28,067 nucleotides of DNA, taken from the NCBI GenBank assembly GCA_964535875.1, contig CAZHUE010000008.1:1-28067 (forward strand), read 5' to 3'. Positions 7,678 to 16,587 of the stretch are shown piece by piece. Source of the DNA: QPIN01 sp964535875. Lineage in GTDB: Bacteria > Pseudomonadota > Gammaproteobacteria > Methylococcales > Methylomonadaceae. The position numbers and the translations under genes were made by a program. The notes below the pieces were generated by a model that saw only the letters and a program-made list of their open reading frames with translations, did not search any database and was not told the origin of the DNA. Within the stretch, counting starts at the first letter, position 1, and the number at the start of each line of letters is the position of its first letter.

Positions 7678-9074
7678 TTTTTCTTTTTTAAAGTAGTACC
7701 GGCTGGTTTAAAGCTGTGTAGGTCTATAGTGGGTTCGGAAAGCTCTGTGGCACAACCCCATGTTAATGGCTGATCCTGGCTAAACCGTTTACCTAATTGC
7801 CAGGCTATTTCCGCACGAGCCAATTCTACGCCTAAATAAAAGGCATGGCCTCCATCACTTTCAACTTGTAGTTTAGGGAATAGATCAAAAGGGTTTGTTG
7901 CTGTATGCAAACCATCACGATTATAAATATGGATGCCATCAGGGCTGGATTGAATGCGAAAACTAGGGTCTCTTATTTCTGCTGCAAATTCTTTTATTTC
8001 ATCTAATTGATAGGGAAAAGGGGAGGGGTCATGCACGGTCATTAAACTGGCGTCTATATGTTTAGGCAAGGTCTTGTTTTGTTCTGCTGCACACATGATA
8101 CGTCTCGCATGATCTGCTTCACTAATGGCTCTACGGGCATGTTGGCTAACTTCTGTGGCCAATATATGGTTGATGTTTAGTTCGGAACACATGCCCAGTA
8201 ATAAAGTGTTCATGCCTGATGTGTCGGCATGTGTTAACTCGGTAATATTGCCTACACCCATCATCATTTCTACATCTGGATATTGTTGTCTAAAATTATA
8301 GTTACGGACGATAGATTCAGTAAAGCCGAAATGAATAGGGTCTAAAATAGGGTCAACGATAAAGGGTTTATTTTTTGCCTGTAAGGTCGAAATTGCTTGT
8401 TCCAACGATGACAAATCACCATGGGTTTCCGGGATTAAAATAGGCGTGGCATCGACTTCATCAGCAATCCAGATGCTTTTAGTCGTTAAGCTAAGCATAT
8501 AGTCTGCTCCGGCTCTTCCCCCCCGAAGTAAATCCTCATCTTCCAGTGAATCAATACTTACATTAAAGCCTTCTTGTTTTAAAGTTTGAATAATGTCTTC
8601 AAGGTGAGGGAAAGGTGTTTCTGGTAAGCAACCAATATCAATCACATCGGCACCATTTTTTTTGTAATAATAAGCGCGCTTTACCACTTCTTCTACCGTA
8701 ATATTAGGCGCATCAACGATTTCTGCAAAAATTTTTACTTTGTATTTTGATAAATCATAATGGTGAGCCGCTTTACCAAAATAAAGTGGTAAATCTTTTA
8801 GTTCTTCTGGTCCTCGTTCTACAGGTACGCCCAATTCTGTTGATAAAGCATCAATATCACCGCGACATCGCCCTGGCAGGATTATTTTATCGGCATTAAA
8901 TGTGTCTTTTAAGCGGCGGCTAATCATTTCAGTGGTCATTAAGGCAGCAACTTTAACACCCAGTTGATGAATTGTGTAAGTAAATTCTGGCTGCATTTTT
9001 TCTAAAATTAGCATGAGTTGTTTTTTAGCCAGTTTCCCAGTTAAAAAAAGGATGTGTTCTGATGACTCACTCAT
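7674..9074 (-). CDS. Dihydropteroate synthase-like protein (DUF6513 plus pterin-binding domain), H4MPT biosynthesis
   Basis: A protein of 466 aa. The N-terminal ~110 residues (LFLTGKLAKKQL onward) fit the DUF6513 region. Residues about 115-390 resemble a pterin-binding TIM barrel, with ADVIDIGCLPETPFP, VSIDSLEDEDLL and IVDPILDPIHFGF. Such DHPS-like proteins are widespread in methanogens and H4MPT-using bacteria and are thought to act in methanopterin assembly; their exact step is not settled. The start overlaps the dmrB stop (ATGA). A canonical folP lies just beyond dmrB on the other strand, so two members of the DHPS superfamily sit almost side by side. The C-terminus is lysine-rich (TLKKKK). 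Confidence 0.85.
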   Translation of the reverse strand: MSESSEHILFLTGKLAKKQLMLILEKMQPEFTYTIHQLGVKVAALMTTEMISRRLKDTFNADKIILPGRCRGDIDALSTELGVPVERGPEELKDLPLYFGKAAHHYDLSKYKVKIFAEIVDAPNITVEEVVKRAYYYKKNGADVIDIGCLPETPFPHLEDIIQTLKQEGFNVSIDSLEDEDLLRGGRAGADYMLSLTTKSIWIADEVDATPILIPETHGDLSSLEQAISTLQAKNKPFIVDPILDPIHFGFTESIVRNYNFRQQYPDVEMMMGVGNITELTHADTSGMNTLLLGMCSELNINHILATEVSQHARRAISEADHARRIMCAAEQNKTLPKHIDASLMTVHDPSPFPYQLDEIKEFAAEIRDPSFRIQSSPDGIHIYNRDGLHTATNPFDLFPKLQVESDGGHAFYLGVELARAEIAWQLGKRFSQDQPLTWGCATELSEPTIDLHSFKPAGTTLKKKK

Positions 9075-9619
9075 GTCAGTGATTTAAGTCGTTCTTTAAC
9101 TGTAATGATCAACTCATCTACACTTTCGACTACTTGGGTGTATTCAAAGCTGCGAATTTTATCGGTTGCGTCAAGGTCAATCTTTCGTGGATAAACCATC
9201 ACTTTTCCACCCGGTGCGGTTGTTTCCATTTCTGGAGCAATATCGCAAGGGTAAACAATACTGGGAATACGACATTTACCCGCCTGAGAATATAAATTAG
9301 TCACCAGTGAATCAGCAATACCTAATACACATTTAGCAATGGTATTGGATGTAGTGGGAGCCATTATAAAAGTATGATAATAACCTTTATAAAAATGACC
9401 GACAGGGGGCGATGAGGCCGCTTTATCACGATAGACAGAATGCATTGCCCTCACATTTTTTAAATCAACACCATACATTTTCAGAACTTCTTCTCCTGCC
9501 TGACTTAAATATATATCAACATTATCTAGTGTTAGCAAAAATTCAAGACATTCTTCTATATAATGGCCAGAGCCTGTGATAGCCCAGGCAATTTTAGGCT
9601 GTTTTTTATTGTCAGTCAT
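9071..9619 (-). CDS. dmrB: Flavoprotein, dihydromethanopterin reductase (DmrB/AfpA)-like
   Basis: FMN-binding flavoprotein of 182 aa, in the Flavoprotein/AfpA family that includes DmrB, which reduces dihydromethanopterin to tetrahydromethanopterin in Burkholderia. Visible features are the IAWAITGSGHYIEE phosphate-binding start and the APTTSNTIAKCVLGIADSL segment, both typical of FMN-binding homologues. There is no signal peptide. It is the first gene of the operon dmrB, DHPS-like, DUF447, mfnB, and 80 nt separates it from the divergent folP. The membership of the H4MPT cluster makes the DmrB reading likely, but AfpA-type electron carrier function cannot be excluded. Confidence 0.82.
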   Translation of the reverse strand: MTDNKKQPKIAWAITGSGHYIEECLEFLLTLDNVDIYLSQAGEEVLKMYGVDLKNVRAMHSVYRDKAASSPPVGHFYKGYYHTFIMAPTTSNTIAKCVLGIADSLVTNLYSQAGKCRIPSIVYPCDIAPEMETTAPGGKVMVYPRKIDLDATDKIRSFEYTQVVESVDELIITVKERLKSLT

Positions 9620-9620
9620 A

Positions 9621-9650
9621 TTGCACGTATTATACCTGATAACTTATGAT
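9621..9650 (+). promoter_or_regulatory. Possible sigma-70 promoter for folP
   Basis: TTGCAC (9621-9626) and TATGAT (9645-9650) are separated by 18 nt, upstream of folP in the 80-nt divergent gap. The -35 is next to the dmrB start codon, so folP and the H4MPT operon could interfere with each other. Confidence 0.4.
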
Positions 9651-9699
9651 AAACATGTTAGCTTAACCTACTTGTTTCGTATGTATAAATAGGTAAATA

Positions 9700-10545
9700 A
9701 TGTTCAATAACATAATAAAACCACTCATCATGGGGATTCTAAATGTAACCCCAGACAGTTTCTCTGACGGTGGACAATATACAGAAATAGAATCGGCTGT
9801 TGAACAAGCAAAAAAAATGCTGGAAGACGGTGCTGATATTATTGATATAGGGGGCGAGTCTACACGTCCAGGTTCTGAGCCAGTTAGCGCTGAAGAACAA
9901 ATAACACGGGTGATTCCTGTGATTAAGGCAATCAGAGAAAAATTATCAAAGTCTGTCTTGATAAGCATTGATACTACATTAAGTCACGTTGCAACAGCAG
10001 CATTAGATGCTGGTGCTAATATCATCAATGACATTTCAGCAGGCCAAAGTGATAAAAATATTTTGACAGTAGCGAGTGAAAGAGGTGTACCTATTATCTT
10101 AATGCATATACAGGGAGCACCAGAGAATATGCAGGATAACCCACATTACGGTGATGTGGTTGCAGACGTTATAGCATCATTAAAAACCAGCGTTAAAGAT
10201 GCATTAAAGGCTGATATAAAAAAAGAAAATATCGTATTAGACCCCGGCATAGGTTTCGGTAAAAGAAAGGTTGATAATATCAATTTGTTAGCTCATCTTT
10301 CAGAATTAGTTGATGTAGGCTATCCTGTTTTATTAGGGACTAGTCGTAAGCGTTTTATGGGAAGTATTTGTGATGTATCAGAGTCGTCCGAATTAGTGAC
10401 GGCTACCGCTGTTACAACAGCATTGGGTGTGATGGAAGGCGTGCTGCTATTTAGAGTGCATGATGTTAAAGAAAATAGACAGGCTGCAGATGTGGCTTGG
10501 GCTATTAAAACAGCAAAAGACCACTGTGCACCTAAAGCTGATTGA
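9700..10545 (+). CDS. folP: Dihydropteroate synthase (folate pathway)
   Basis: Enzyme of 281 aa that joins p-aminobenzoate to the hydroxymethyl-dihydropterin pyrophosphate to give dihydropteroate, the sulfonamide target. Signature motifs are present: MGILNVTPDSFSDGG at 11-25, DIIDIGGESTRPGS, ISIDTT, IVLDPGIGFGK and LGTSRKRFMG, in the usual order and spacing. The ATG at 9700 has an AGG six bases upstream. Divergent from the H4MPT operon that carries a DHPS-like paralogue; the next gene overlaps its 3' end. The complete motif set marks this copy as the folate enzyme. Confidence 0.95.
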   Translation: MFNNIIKPLIMGILNVTPDSFSDGGQYTEIESAVEQAKKMLEDGADIIDIGGESTRPGSEPVSAEEQITRVIPVIKAIREKLSKSVLISIDTTLSHVATAALDAGANIINDISAGQSDKNILTVASERGVPIILMHIQGAPENMQDNPHYGDVVADVIASLKTSVKDALKADIKKENIVLDPGIGFGKRKVDNINLLAHLSELVDVGYPVLLGTSRKRFMGSICDVSESSELVTATAVTTALGVMEGVLLFRVHDVKENRQAADVAWAIKTAKDHCAPKAD

Positions 10546-11440
10546 GTTAGAAAAACAATTTAATCAATCAACATTAACGCAAGTTTTTACACCATTATTA
10601 ACGCAAAAAGAAATTGAATTGTGGATTAAACGCGATGATTTGATTCACCCTATTATTTCTGGAAATAAATGGCGGAAGCTTAAATATATACTCGATCATG
10701 CGTTAACGCTGAATGTGCACACTATTGTTAGTATGGGCGGTGCATATTCTAATCATTGTCATGCCTTGGCATTTGCAGGTAAACAATTAAATTTAAAAAC
10801 TAAAGCCTTTATTCGTGGTGAGAGACCAAAAAACTTAAATCCAACCTTACAAGATATTTTAGATTGGGGAATGGAGCTAATTTTTATTTCTCGATCTGAA
10901 TATAGGCAATTAAGAAATTTTAAAAAACATGATGATTTACCAATGCTGAAAAAAGGAGAATATTGGTTGCCGGAAGGTGGTGCTACAGAACTGGCTTTGC
11001 ATGGAGTAGGAGAGATAATAAGTGAAATTGAGTTGGGATATGATTTTATTTGTGTACCTTGTGGAACCGGAACAACACTTGCCGGTCTACTCAATTCAGT
11101 ATCAAACAACTGTCAGGTGATAGGTTTTTCTGCATTAAAAGGTGCATGTTTCCTAGTTGACGATATTGAAAGAATTCTGGAAAAAAATAAATCCAAAAGA
11201 TTAACTTGGTCCATCCAATTAGATTATCATTTTGGAGGTTTTGCAAAGTATAATAATGAACTATTATTATTTATAGAAGACTTTATTAAACGACATAATA
11301 TTGAAATTGAACCCATTTATACTGGAAAAATGTTCTATGGATTGTTTGATTTAATTCGACAGGATTATTTTAATCCAGGGCAAAAAATAGTTGCTATTCA
11401 TACTGGGGGATTGCAAGGAAATAGACAATGCTGTGGTTGA
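10526..11440 (+). CDS. PLP-dependent D-cysteine desulfhydrase / ACC deaminase-like protein
   Basis: Fold-type II PLP enzyme of about 304 aa. The Schiff-base lysine is K48 in IISGNKWRKLKY; the MGGAYSNHCHALAF motif follows and a PLP-phosphate loop CGTGTTLAG lies further on. The SNHC form is nearer to D-cysteine desulfhydrase than to plant-type ACC deaminase. D-cysteine breakdown to pyruvate, sulfide and ammonia is the likely family reaction, but the substrate is not proven. The start is uncertain: GTG at 10526 was chosen because it gives a family-like N-terminus (VHLKLIELEKQF) and a 20-nt overlap with folP. An ATG at 10490, preceded by AGG, or one at 10460 would add 12 or 22 residues that look like folP shadow. 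Confidence 0.8.
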   Translation: MHLKLIELEKQFNQSTLTQVFTPLLTQKEIELWIKRDDLIHPIISGNKWRKLKYILDHALTLNVHTIVSMGGAYSNHCHALAFAGKQLNLKTKAFIRGERPKNLNPTLQDILDWGMELIFISRSEYRQLRNFKKHDDLPMLKKGEYWLPEGGATELALHGVGEIISEIELGYDFICVPCGTGTTLAGLLNSVSNNCQVIGFSALKGACFLVDDIERILEKNKSKRLTWSIQLDYHFGGFAKYNNELLLFIEDFIKRHNIEIEPIYTGKMFYGLFDLIRQDYFNPGQKIVAIHTGGLQGNRQCCG

Positions 11441-11490
11441 GCTAACAGCTCTGTTAACTACCCGACAATATTGGCTATTTCAAGTACGCT

Positions 11491-11524
11491 ATGTTGGGTT
11501 GCCAAAAAGACGGCAGCCCAACCT
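11491..11524 (+). repeat. REP-like hairpin repeat, copy 1
   Basis: GTTGGGTTGCC (11493-11503) pairs with GGCAGCCCAAC (11512-11522) over an 8-nt loop, with one T-G pair. The 34 nt match 21510-21543 in inverted orientation with one mismatch in the loop. It lies between the desulfhydrase-like gene and ppk. An ATG inside it (11491) is in frame with ppk but is not its start. Confidence 0.8.
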
Positions 11525-11580
11525 ATAAATTTTACCACTTCACCTATGCCGTACCCTATTTAATAAACTTAATAAAACAG

Positions 11581-13650
11581 ATGGAAACAAACGAATTAGA
11601 AAACCCAGAACACTATATTAATCGAGAATTAAGCTTAATGGAATTTAATGACAGGGTGTTAGCACAAGCAATAGATGAAGAAATACCCTTGCTTGAACGG
11701 TTAAACTATTTGTGTATCTCAAGTTCAAATCTGGATGAGTTTTTTGAAGTACGGGTTGCTAGTGTTCTGCAAATGTTAAAAATGGATTCTGGGGCTGTAA
11801 GCTCTGATGGATTAACACCTCATGAGCAATTGGACAAAATTTGTAATAAAGCCCATGTGCTAGTTGAAGAGCAATATCGAGTACTTAATGAAATTTTACT
11901 ACCAGAATTAGAACAACAAGATATTCGCTTTGTACGCCGTGACAAATGGACGGCAGTACAAAAAAAATGGCTGGAAAAGTTTTTTAATGTGGAATTATTA
12001 CCTATTTTAACCCCCATGGGCTTAGATTCTGCACATCCCTTTCCTCGAATATTAAATAAAAGTTTAAACTTTATTATTGCAATGACAGGAAAGGATGCCT
12101 TTGGGCGAAATAGTGGGCGTGCTATTTTACAAGTACCAAGAGCGTTATCTCGAGTAATTCAATTGCCGCAGGAAGAAACCGATAGCGGCTCCTATGATTT
12201 TGTATTTTTATCATCCATTATTCATGCTTTTGTTGATAAATTATTCAATGGGATGACAATAAAAAGCTGCCATCAATTTCGAGTAACAAGAAATAGTGAT
12301 TTTTTTGTTGATGAGGATGCCATAGATGATCTTCTTCATGCTGTTGAAGGCGAACTATTGATGCGTAATTATGGTGATGAAGTGCGCATGGAGATTGATG
12401 AAAATTGTCCTGAAGAAACCATATTGTTTTTAAAAGAACGTTTTAGAATACATTCTGACAGAGTGTTCCAGGCCAAAGGCCCTGTCAATTTAAGTCGTTT
12501 ACAGGCAATCAATAAATTAATAGACCGAGCTGATTTAAAATTTGCTCCATTTAATTCATATATTCCCCCTCAGTTAGGACGTAAGAAGAACCTGTTTGAT
12601 GCGATAAAAAAGCAAGATATTTTATTGCATCATCCTTATGAGTCATTCAGGCCTGTTGTTGAGTTTTTGCGTCAGGCTGCATTAGATCCGCATGTTTTGG
12701 CTATAAAGCAAACGCTTTATAGAACAGGTGTTGATTCCCCAATTGTTGCAGCGCTAGTAAAGGCAGCAAGAGCAGGCAAAGAAGTTACTGTTGTGATTGA
12801 ATTACGTGCCCGATTTGATGAAAAGGAGAATATTGGTCTGGCTGCCAAGTTGCAAGAAGCCGCTGTTCATGTTGTTTACGGCGTGGTTGGTTATAAAACG
12901 CATGCAAAAATGTGCCTGATTTTAAGAAAAGAAGGAAAAGCATTACGAAATTATGTCCATTTAGGGACGGGTAATTATCATCCAAAAACCGCACGACTCT
13001 ACACCGATTATGGTTTGTTTTCCTGTGACAAAGAATTAGGTGAAGATGTAAGGCGTATTTTTGCGCAATTAACCAGCTTAGGGAAGGTTACAAAATTAAA
13101 TAAACTCTTACAATCTCCTTTTACTTTGCACAAAGGTTTGATCGATAAAATTGAGCGAGAAATTCAAAATAAGAAAAATGGTAAATCTGCAAAAATAATA
13201 ATCAAAGTGAATGCGATTGTTGAAGAAGAATCAATTCGGGCGTTATATAGAGCTTCTCAAGCTGGGGTTAAAGTTAAACTAATTGTTCGAGGCGTGTGTT
13301 GTTTGCGCCCCGGAATAAAAGGTCTTTCCGAAAATATAGAGGTCCGCTCAATTATTGGACGATTTTTAGAGCATACAAGGGTTTATGCTTTTTCAAATGA
13401 TGGCGAATGGGAAGTGTATGCAGCCAGTGCTGATTTAATGAATAGAAATATGTTTAGACGAGTTGAGACTTGTTTTCCGATAGATAATAAAAAGTTACAC
13501 GATAGAATACTTAGTGATCTGGATTGTTATTTAAAAGATAATAGCCAAACTTGGTTTTTACAAAGTGATGGTCATTATATACAGGCTAAACCTAAAGAGG
13601 GAGAGGAAGTGTATATTGCTCAAACTGAATTGTTAAAATCCTTTCAGTAA
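11581..13650 (+). CDS. ppk1: Polyphosphate kinase 1
   Basis: Makes long-chain polyphosphate from ATP reversibly; 689 aa against 688 in E. coli. The N-terminal domain begins YINRELSLMEFNDRVLAQA, and the two phospholipase-D-like catalytic halves carry H441 (YKTHAK, the expected phospho-histidine, E. coli H435) and H598 (FLEHTRVYAF, E. coli H592). VHLGTGNYHPKTARLYTDYG is the conserved segment after the first site. The ATG at 11581 gives the family N-terminus; the longer frame from 11491 runs through a repeat and was rejected. No clear Shine-Dalgarno precedes it. The 3' end overlaps the convergent histidine-kinase gene by 7 nt, with no room for a terminator. Confidence 0.95.
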   Translation: METNELENPEHYINRELSLMEFNDRVLAQAIDEEIPLLERLNYLCISSSNLDEFFEVRVASVLQMLKMDSGAVSSDGLTPHEQLDKICNKAHVLVEEQYRVLNEILLPELEQQDIRFVRRDKWTAVQKKWLEKFFNVELLPILTPMGLDSAHPFPRILNKSLNFIIAMTGKDAFGRNSGRAILQVPRALSRVIQLPQEETDSGSYDFVFLSSIIHAFVDKLFNGMTIKSCHQFRVTRNSDFFVDEDAIDDLLHAVEGELLMRNYGDEVRMEIDENCPEETILFLKERFRIHSDRVFQAKGPVNLSRLQAINKLIDRADLKFAPFNSYIPPQLGRKKNLFDAIKKQDILLHHPYESFRPVVEFLRQAALDPHVLAIKQTLYRTGVDSPIVAALVKAARAGKEVTVVIELRARFDEKENIGLAAKLQEAAVHVVYGVVGYKTHAKMCLILRKEGKALRNYVHLGTGNYHPKTARLYTDYGLFSCDKELGEDVRRIFAQLTSLGKVTKLNKLLQSPFTLHKGLIDKIEREIQNKKNGKSAKIIIKVNAIVEEESIRALYRASQAGVKVKLIVRGVCCLRPGIKGLSENIEVRSIIGRFLEHTRVYAFSNDGEWEVYAASADLMNRNMFRRVETCFPIDNKKLHDRILSDLDCYLKDNSQTWFLQSDGHYIQAKPKEGEEVYIAQTELLKSFQ

Positions 13651-15413
13651 GCTTCGGCTTCACAATCAGGTAGAAATAATTTAAAAACTGCGCCTCCGTC
13701 GGGGTTATGTTCTGCCCAAATTTTACCTTGATGGGCAAAAATTATTTCTTTACAAATTGATAAGCCTAATCCTGTACCACCCGCTCCATTTTTAGTTTTA
13801 CTACTTTGTATAAATTTATCAAAAATTGTTGTCATTTCTTCGTCTGGAATACCCAACCCCTGATCAGCGATGGAGACTAAAACACCCTGTGTTTTTTTTG
13901 TATCTGAACTTCGTTTGCCAAGAATAATGGCCGTACTTTCAATCTTTATTTCAATAATTTTTGCCGGAAGAGAAAATTTAATCGCATTTGTAATTAAATT
14001 ACTGAAGACTTGCAATATTTTATTTTTATCACAGGTTATTAATAACGGCGCAGTAGGTTGATTAATGATGAAATCAATCTCTTTTTCTTTGATTGAGGCG
14101 GAGCATTCGCTCTGTATCAGTTGGGCTAATAAAGTTAAATCATTTTTTTCAAAATTATAATCTTCTTTTCCTGCTTCAAGTTTAGATAGATCGAGGAGGT
14201 CATTTAACAAAGAAAGTAAGCGTTGACTACTTGTTTCAATATTTGTGAGGAATTTTTGTAATTTATCTGTTTGTTTCTCATCCAAAGGTAGATTTTTGAA
14301 TTGTTTTAGACATAAGGAAGTAAAACTGATAATGCCATGCATTGGTGTTCTTAGCTCATGAGACATATTGGCTAAAAATTCACTTTTGGAGTTGTTTGCG
14401 TGTTCTGCGGCTTCTTTGGCCTGTTTTATATCGGAAGTTTGCTCATCAACTAATTCCTGCAAATTGTCACGATTTTGTTCTAGCTGAACCTCAAATTTTT
14501 TTCTATCAGTTATATCAAAAAGAATGCTTAAAAATTGGTAAGGGACTTTATTGTCATCTAAAAAGGGTGTTATATTTTCTGTAAACCAGACCGGTTCATT
14601 TTGATTATTTAAAAAGCAGGTTTCTCCAAACCAAGGGTTTCCTAGTGCTAGGAAGTCTCGTCTTTTTTTAAGTCGTGATTCATCATTAGGAATTCCAGAA
14701 AATTTTGAATTAATATATTGTTGGCCAAGAAAAGTCTCTCGTTTTAGACCTAAAAGTTGACAAAATTTATCATTGATTTCAAGGACACGAAACTCTTTAT
14801 CTCGCAAAATAATCCCGGCTGAAAAATCTAAAGCAAGCTTGTGATCTTCAAGCTCTTTTTTAAGTTTTTTATCAAGCGTAATATCTCTGAAAAAGCAAAC
14901 GATTACTTCGTTATCAATTGTTTCTTCATTTTCTTTTTCGTTATTATCTGCAAACGGGTCTGTTTCGTCTGTGTCATCAAATAAAATGGTTTCTTCTTCA
15001 CTTGCTTGCCCCGTTGAGACATGAAGTAGAATATCAAACCCCATTCTATGTTTTCCTGGTAAAGGAATTTCTGCTGATGCACGGGATGAAATGAAATATC
15101 GGATATAGGCTCCAACATTATCTTTAACCCAATCAGGGCAGGGGATAAGGTCTGGTATTTTACGTTTAACTACTTCACCCTCACCGTATCCAAAAATTTG
15201 CTGCGCAGCAAGATTAAAGGTATTAACCGTACCATCAGGTTCAAAAGAAATAATTCCATCTGAAGCGTTGTGTAATAATGAATGTAGCTTGGTTTGTTCA
15301 CTAATAAGATCAAAACCGGCTTTAGAAAGCTCTTCGTTTTGAGTTTTTAATGTGCTGAGTTCTTGAATTATTTCTGAAGTCTCTTCTGATTCATTATTTA
15401 GCATATTATTCAT
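13644..15413 (-). CDS. PAS-PAS sensor histidine kinase
   Basis: Probably soluble sensor kinase of 589 aa with no membrane helix. An N-terminal coiled coil (about 10-42) leads to PAS1 (about 43-180) with an acidic Asp/Glu-rich insert near 139-168, and PAS2 (about 190-305). A second coiled coil (310-345) precedes HisKA with H352 in MSHELRTPMHG. The ATPase domain has N472/N476 (SNLITNAIKF), DQGLG at 517-521 and GGTGLGLSI at 545-553, so all catalytic boxes are intact. It follows the response-regulator gene by 12 nt and is probably co-transcribed and its partner. The signal is unknown; the PAS domains suggest a small ligand or redox cue. Confidence 0.9.
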   Translation of the reverse strand: MNNMLNNESEETSEIIQELSTLKTQNEELSKAGFDLISEQTKLHSLLHNASDGIISFEPDGTVNTFNLAAQQIFGYGEGEVVKRKIPDLIPCPDWVKDNVGAYIRYFISSRASAEIPLPGKHRMGFDILLHVSTGQASEEETILFDDTDETDPFADNNEKENEETIDNEVIVCFFRDITLDKKLKKELEDHKLALDFSAGIILRDKEFRVLEINDKFCQLLGLKRETFLGQQYINSKFSGIPNDESRLKKRRDFLALGNPWFGETCFLNNQNEPVWFTENITPFLDDNKVPYQFLSILFDITDRKKFEVQLEQNRDNLQELVDEQTSDIKQAKEAAEHANNSKSEFLANMSHELRTPMHGIISFTSLCLKQFKNLPLDEKQTDKLQKFLTNIETSSQRLLSLLNDLLDLSKLEAGKEDYNFEKNDLTLLAQLIQSECSASIKEKEIDFIINQPTAPLLITCDKNKILQVFSNLITNAIKFSLPAKIIEIKIESTAIILGKRSSDTKKTQGVLVSIADQGLGIPDEEMTTIFDKFIQSSKTKNGAGGTGLGLSICKEIIFAHQGKIWAEHNPDGGAVFKLFLPDCEAEAY

Positions 15414-15425
15414 TTTGGCGAGTGA

Positions 15426-16325
15426 TCAGTTCAAATTAAGATAGGCCGTCACTTCATTGCCTTTTCCTTTGTATTCTATTGAGGAAAAGCTCAATTTATT
15501 CGCCACAGCAATACCTCTGCCATGGTTGTCCATTCCACGGGCAGGATCAAACTCCATATAATGTTTCCAATCAAAGCCATCGCCTTGATCTGTCACTGTG
15601 ATCTCAATAGAGTCAGTATGATTTATATAGCTTAAAAAGGCGGTCTTATCTAAATTTTCAGTTAATTTTAATCGCTTGTTGACCTCATCAATCCAGGAAC
15701 CCTTGTTATTTAATTCACTTTTTTCGTCATATGTAATACCAAGATTGCCATGTTCTACGGCATTGACTACCAATTCAGTTAATCCCATGATAATTTTATC
15801 TGGTTCCGGGCAGGCATTTGAAACTAAAGAAGCAATTGATCGAGCTTCTTCCAATGTCTTAAATTGAAAAGAAGCAGATTTAAGTAAACCCATTGTCTGT
15901 TTTGCCTGCTCAAGATTGGCCTGAATTTCTTTTAAGCGGAAACGATCACTAATTGCTGTTTTGACAATTGACAGAAGTAATTCTTCTTCAAACGGCTTGG
16001 TTAGATAGTAATAAGCACCTGCATTCATACCTTCTTCTATATCAGTTATGCTGGCTTTTGCTGTTTGGAAAATAACAGAACAATATTTAAGGACAGGGTG
16101 TTTTTTTATTTTTTCTAAAACTTCCATGCCATTCATATTAGGCATCATTCTATCTAGCAAAATAACATCAAATGTATCTGGAGATTGTTCCAACATATCC
16201 CAAGCAATCTGCCCATCTATTGCTGTACTTATTTTATAGTCAAACTCACTCAGATATTCCGAAATAATTTCTAAATTAAATTCTTCGTCATCAACAATTA
16301 AAAGGTGTGCTTGTGTTGTAGTCAT
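15426..16325 (-). CDS. Response regulator with RsbW-like histidine-kinase-type ATPase output domain
   Basis: A protein of 299 aa. Residues 5-122 are a receiver domain: acidic pair D12-D13, phospho-acceptor D58 (VILLDRMMPNMNG), T88 and K110. A coiled linker (about 128-150) joins a C-terminal anti-sigma-factor/serine-kinase type HATPase (about 150-298) with E184, N188 and H192 (TELVVNAVEHGN), DQGDGFDW and GMDNHGRGIAV. It could therefore regulate by phosphorylating or binding a STAS-domain partner instead of binding DNA. The ATG at 16325 begins directly before the first beta strand; a TTG at 16370 would add 15 non-family residues. No STAS partner is in the window, so the output target is unknown. 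Confidence 0.88.
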   Translation of the reverse strand: MTTTQAHLLIVDDEEFNLEIISEYLSEFDYKISTAIDGQIAWDMLEQSPDTFDVILLDRMMPNMNGMEVLEKIKKHPVLKYCSVIFQTAKASITDIEEGMNAGAYYYLTKPFEEELLLSIVKTAISDRFRLKEIQANLEQAKQTMGLLKSASFQFKTLEEARSIASLVSNACPEPDKIIMGLTELVVNAVEHGNLGITYDEKSELNNKGSWIDEVNKRLKLTENLDKTAFLSYINHTDSIEITVTDQGDGFDWKHYMEFDPARGMDNHGRGIAVANKLSFSSIEYKGKGNEVTAYLNLN

Positions 16326-16587
16326 GATGTATACAAGTTTGGTAGTCTTATATGAATGATTCCTTAACAATTATAGATTGTAATTGTGAAAAAACAAGTT
16401 AAATAAATGTAACTGAATGATTTATAAAAATAATTATAGTTATGAACTCTCGCTAAAGCCTATGCCACTAACTGTGAATTATTGGATTTAACATGATATA
16501 GTGAGTTTCTATAGGTAAAGTCTTTCTGGGGAAATGAATTATTTAACTCAGAATAAGTCCGATTAATTGGCTATAGATTATAGAACT

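Noticed and set aside
11491..11580. N-terminal extension of ppk from the ATG at 11491
   Set aside because: The extra 30 codons run through a REP-like hairpin and match nothing in PPK1; the ATG at 11581 gives the normal family start and length.
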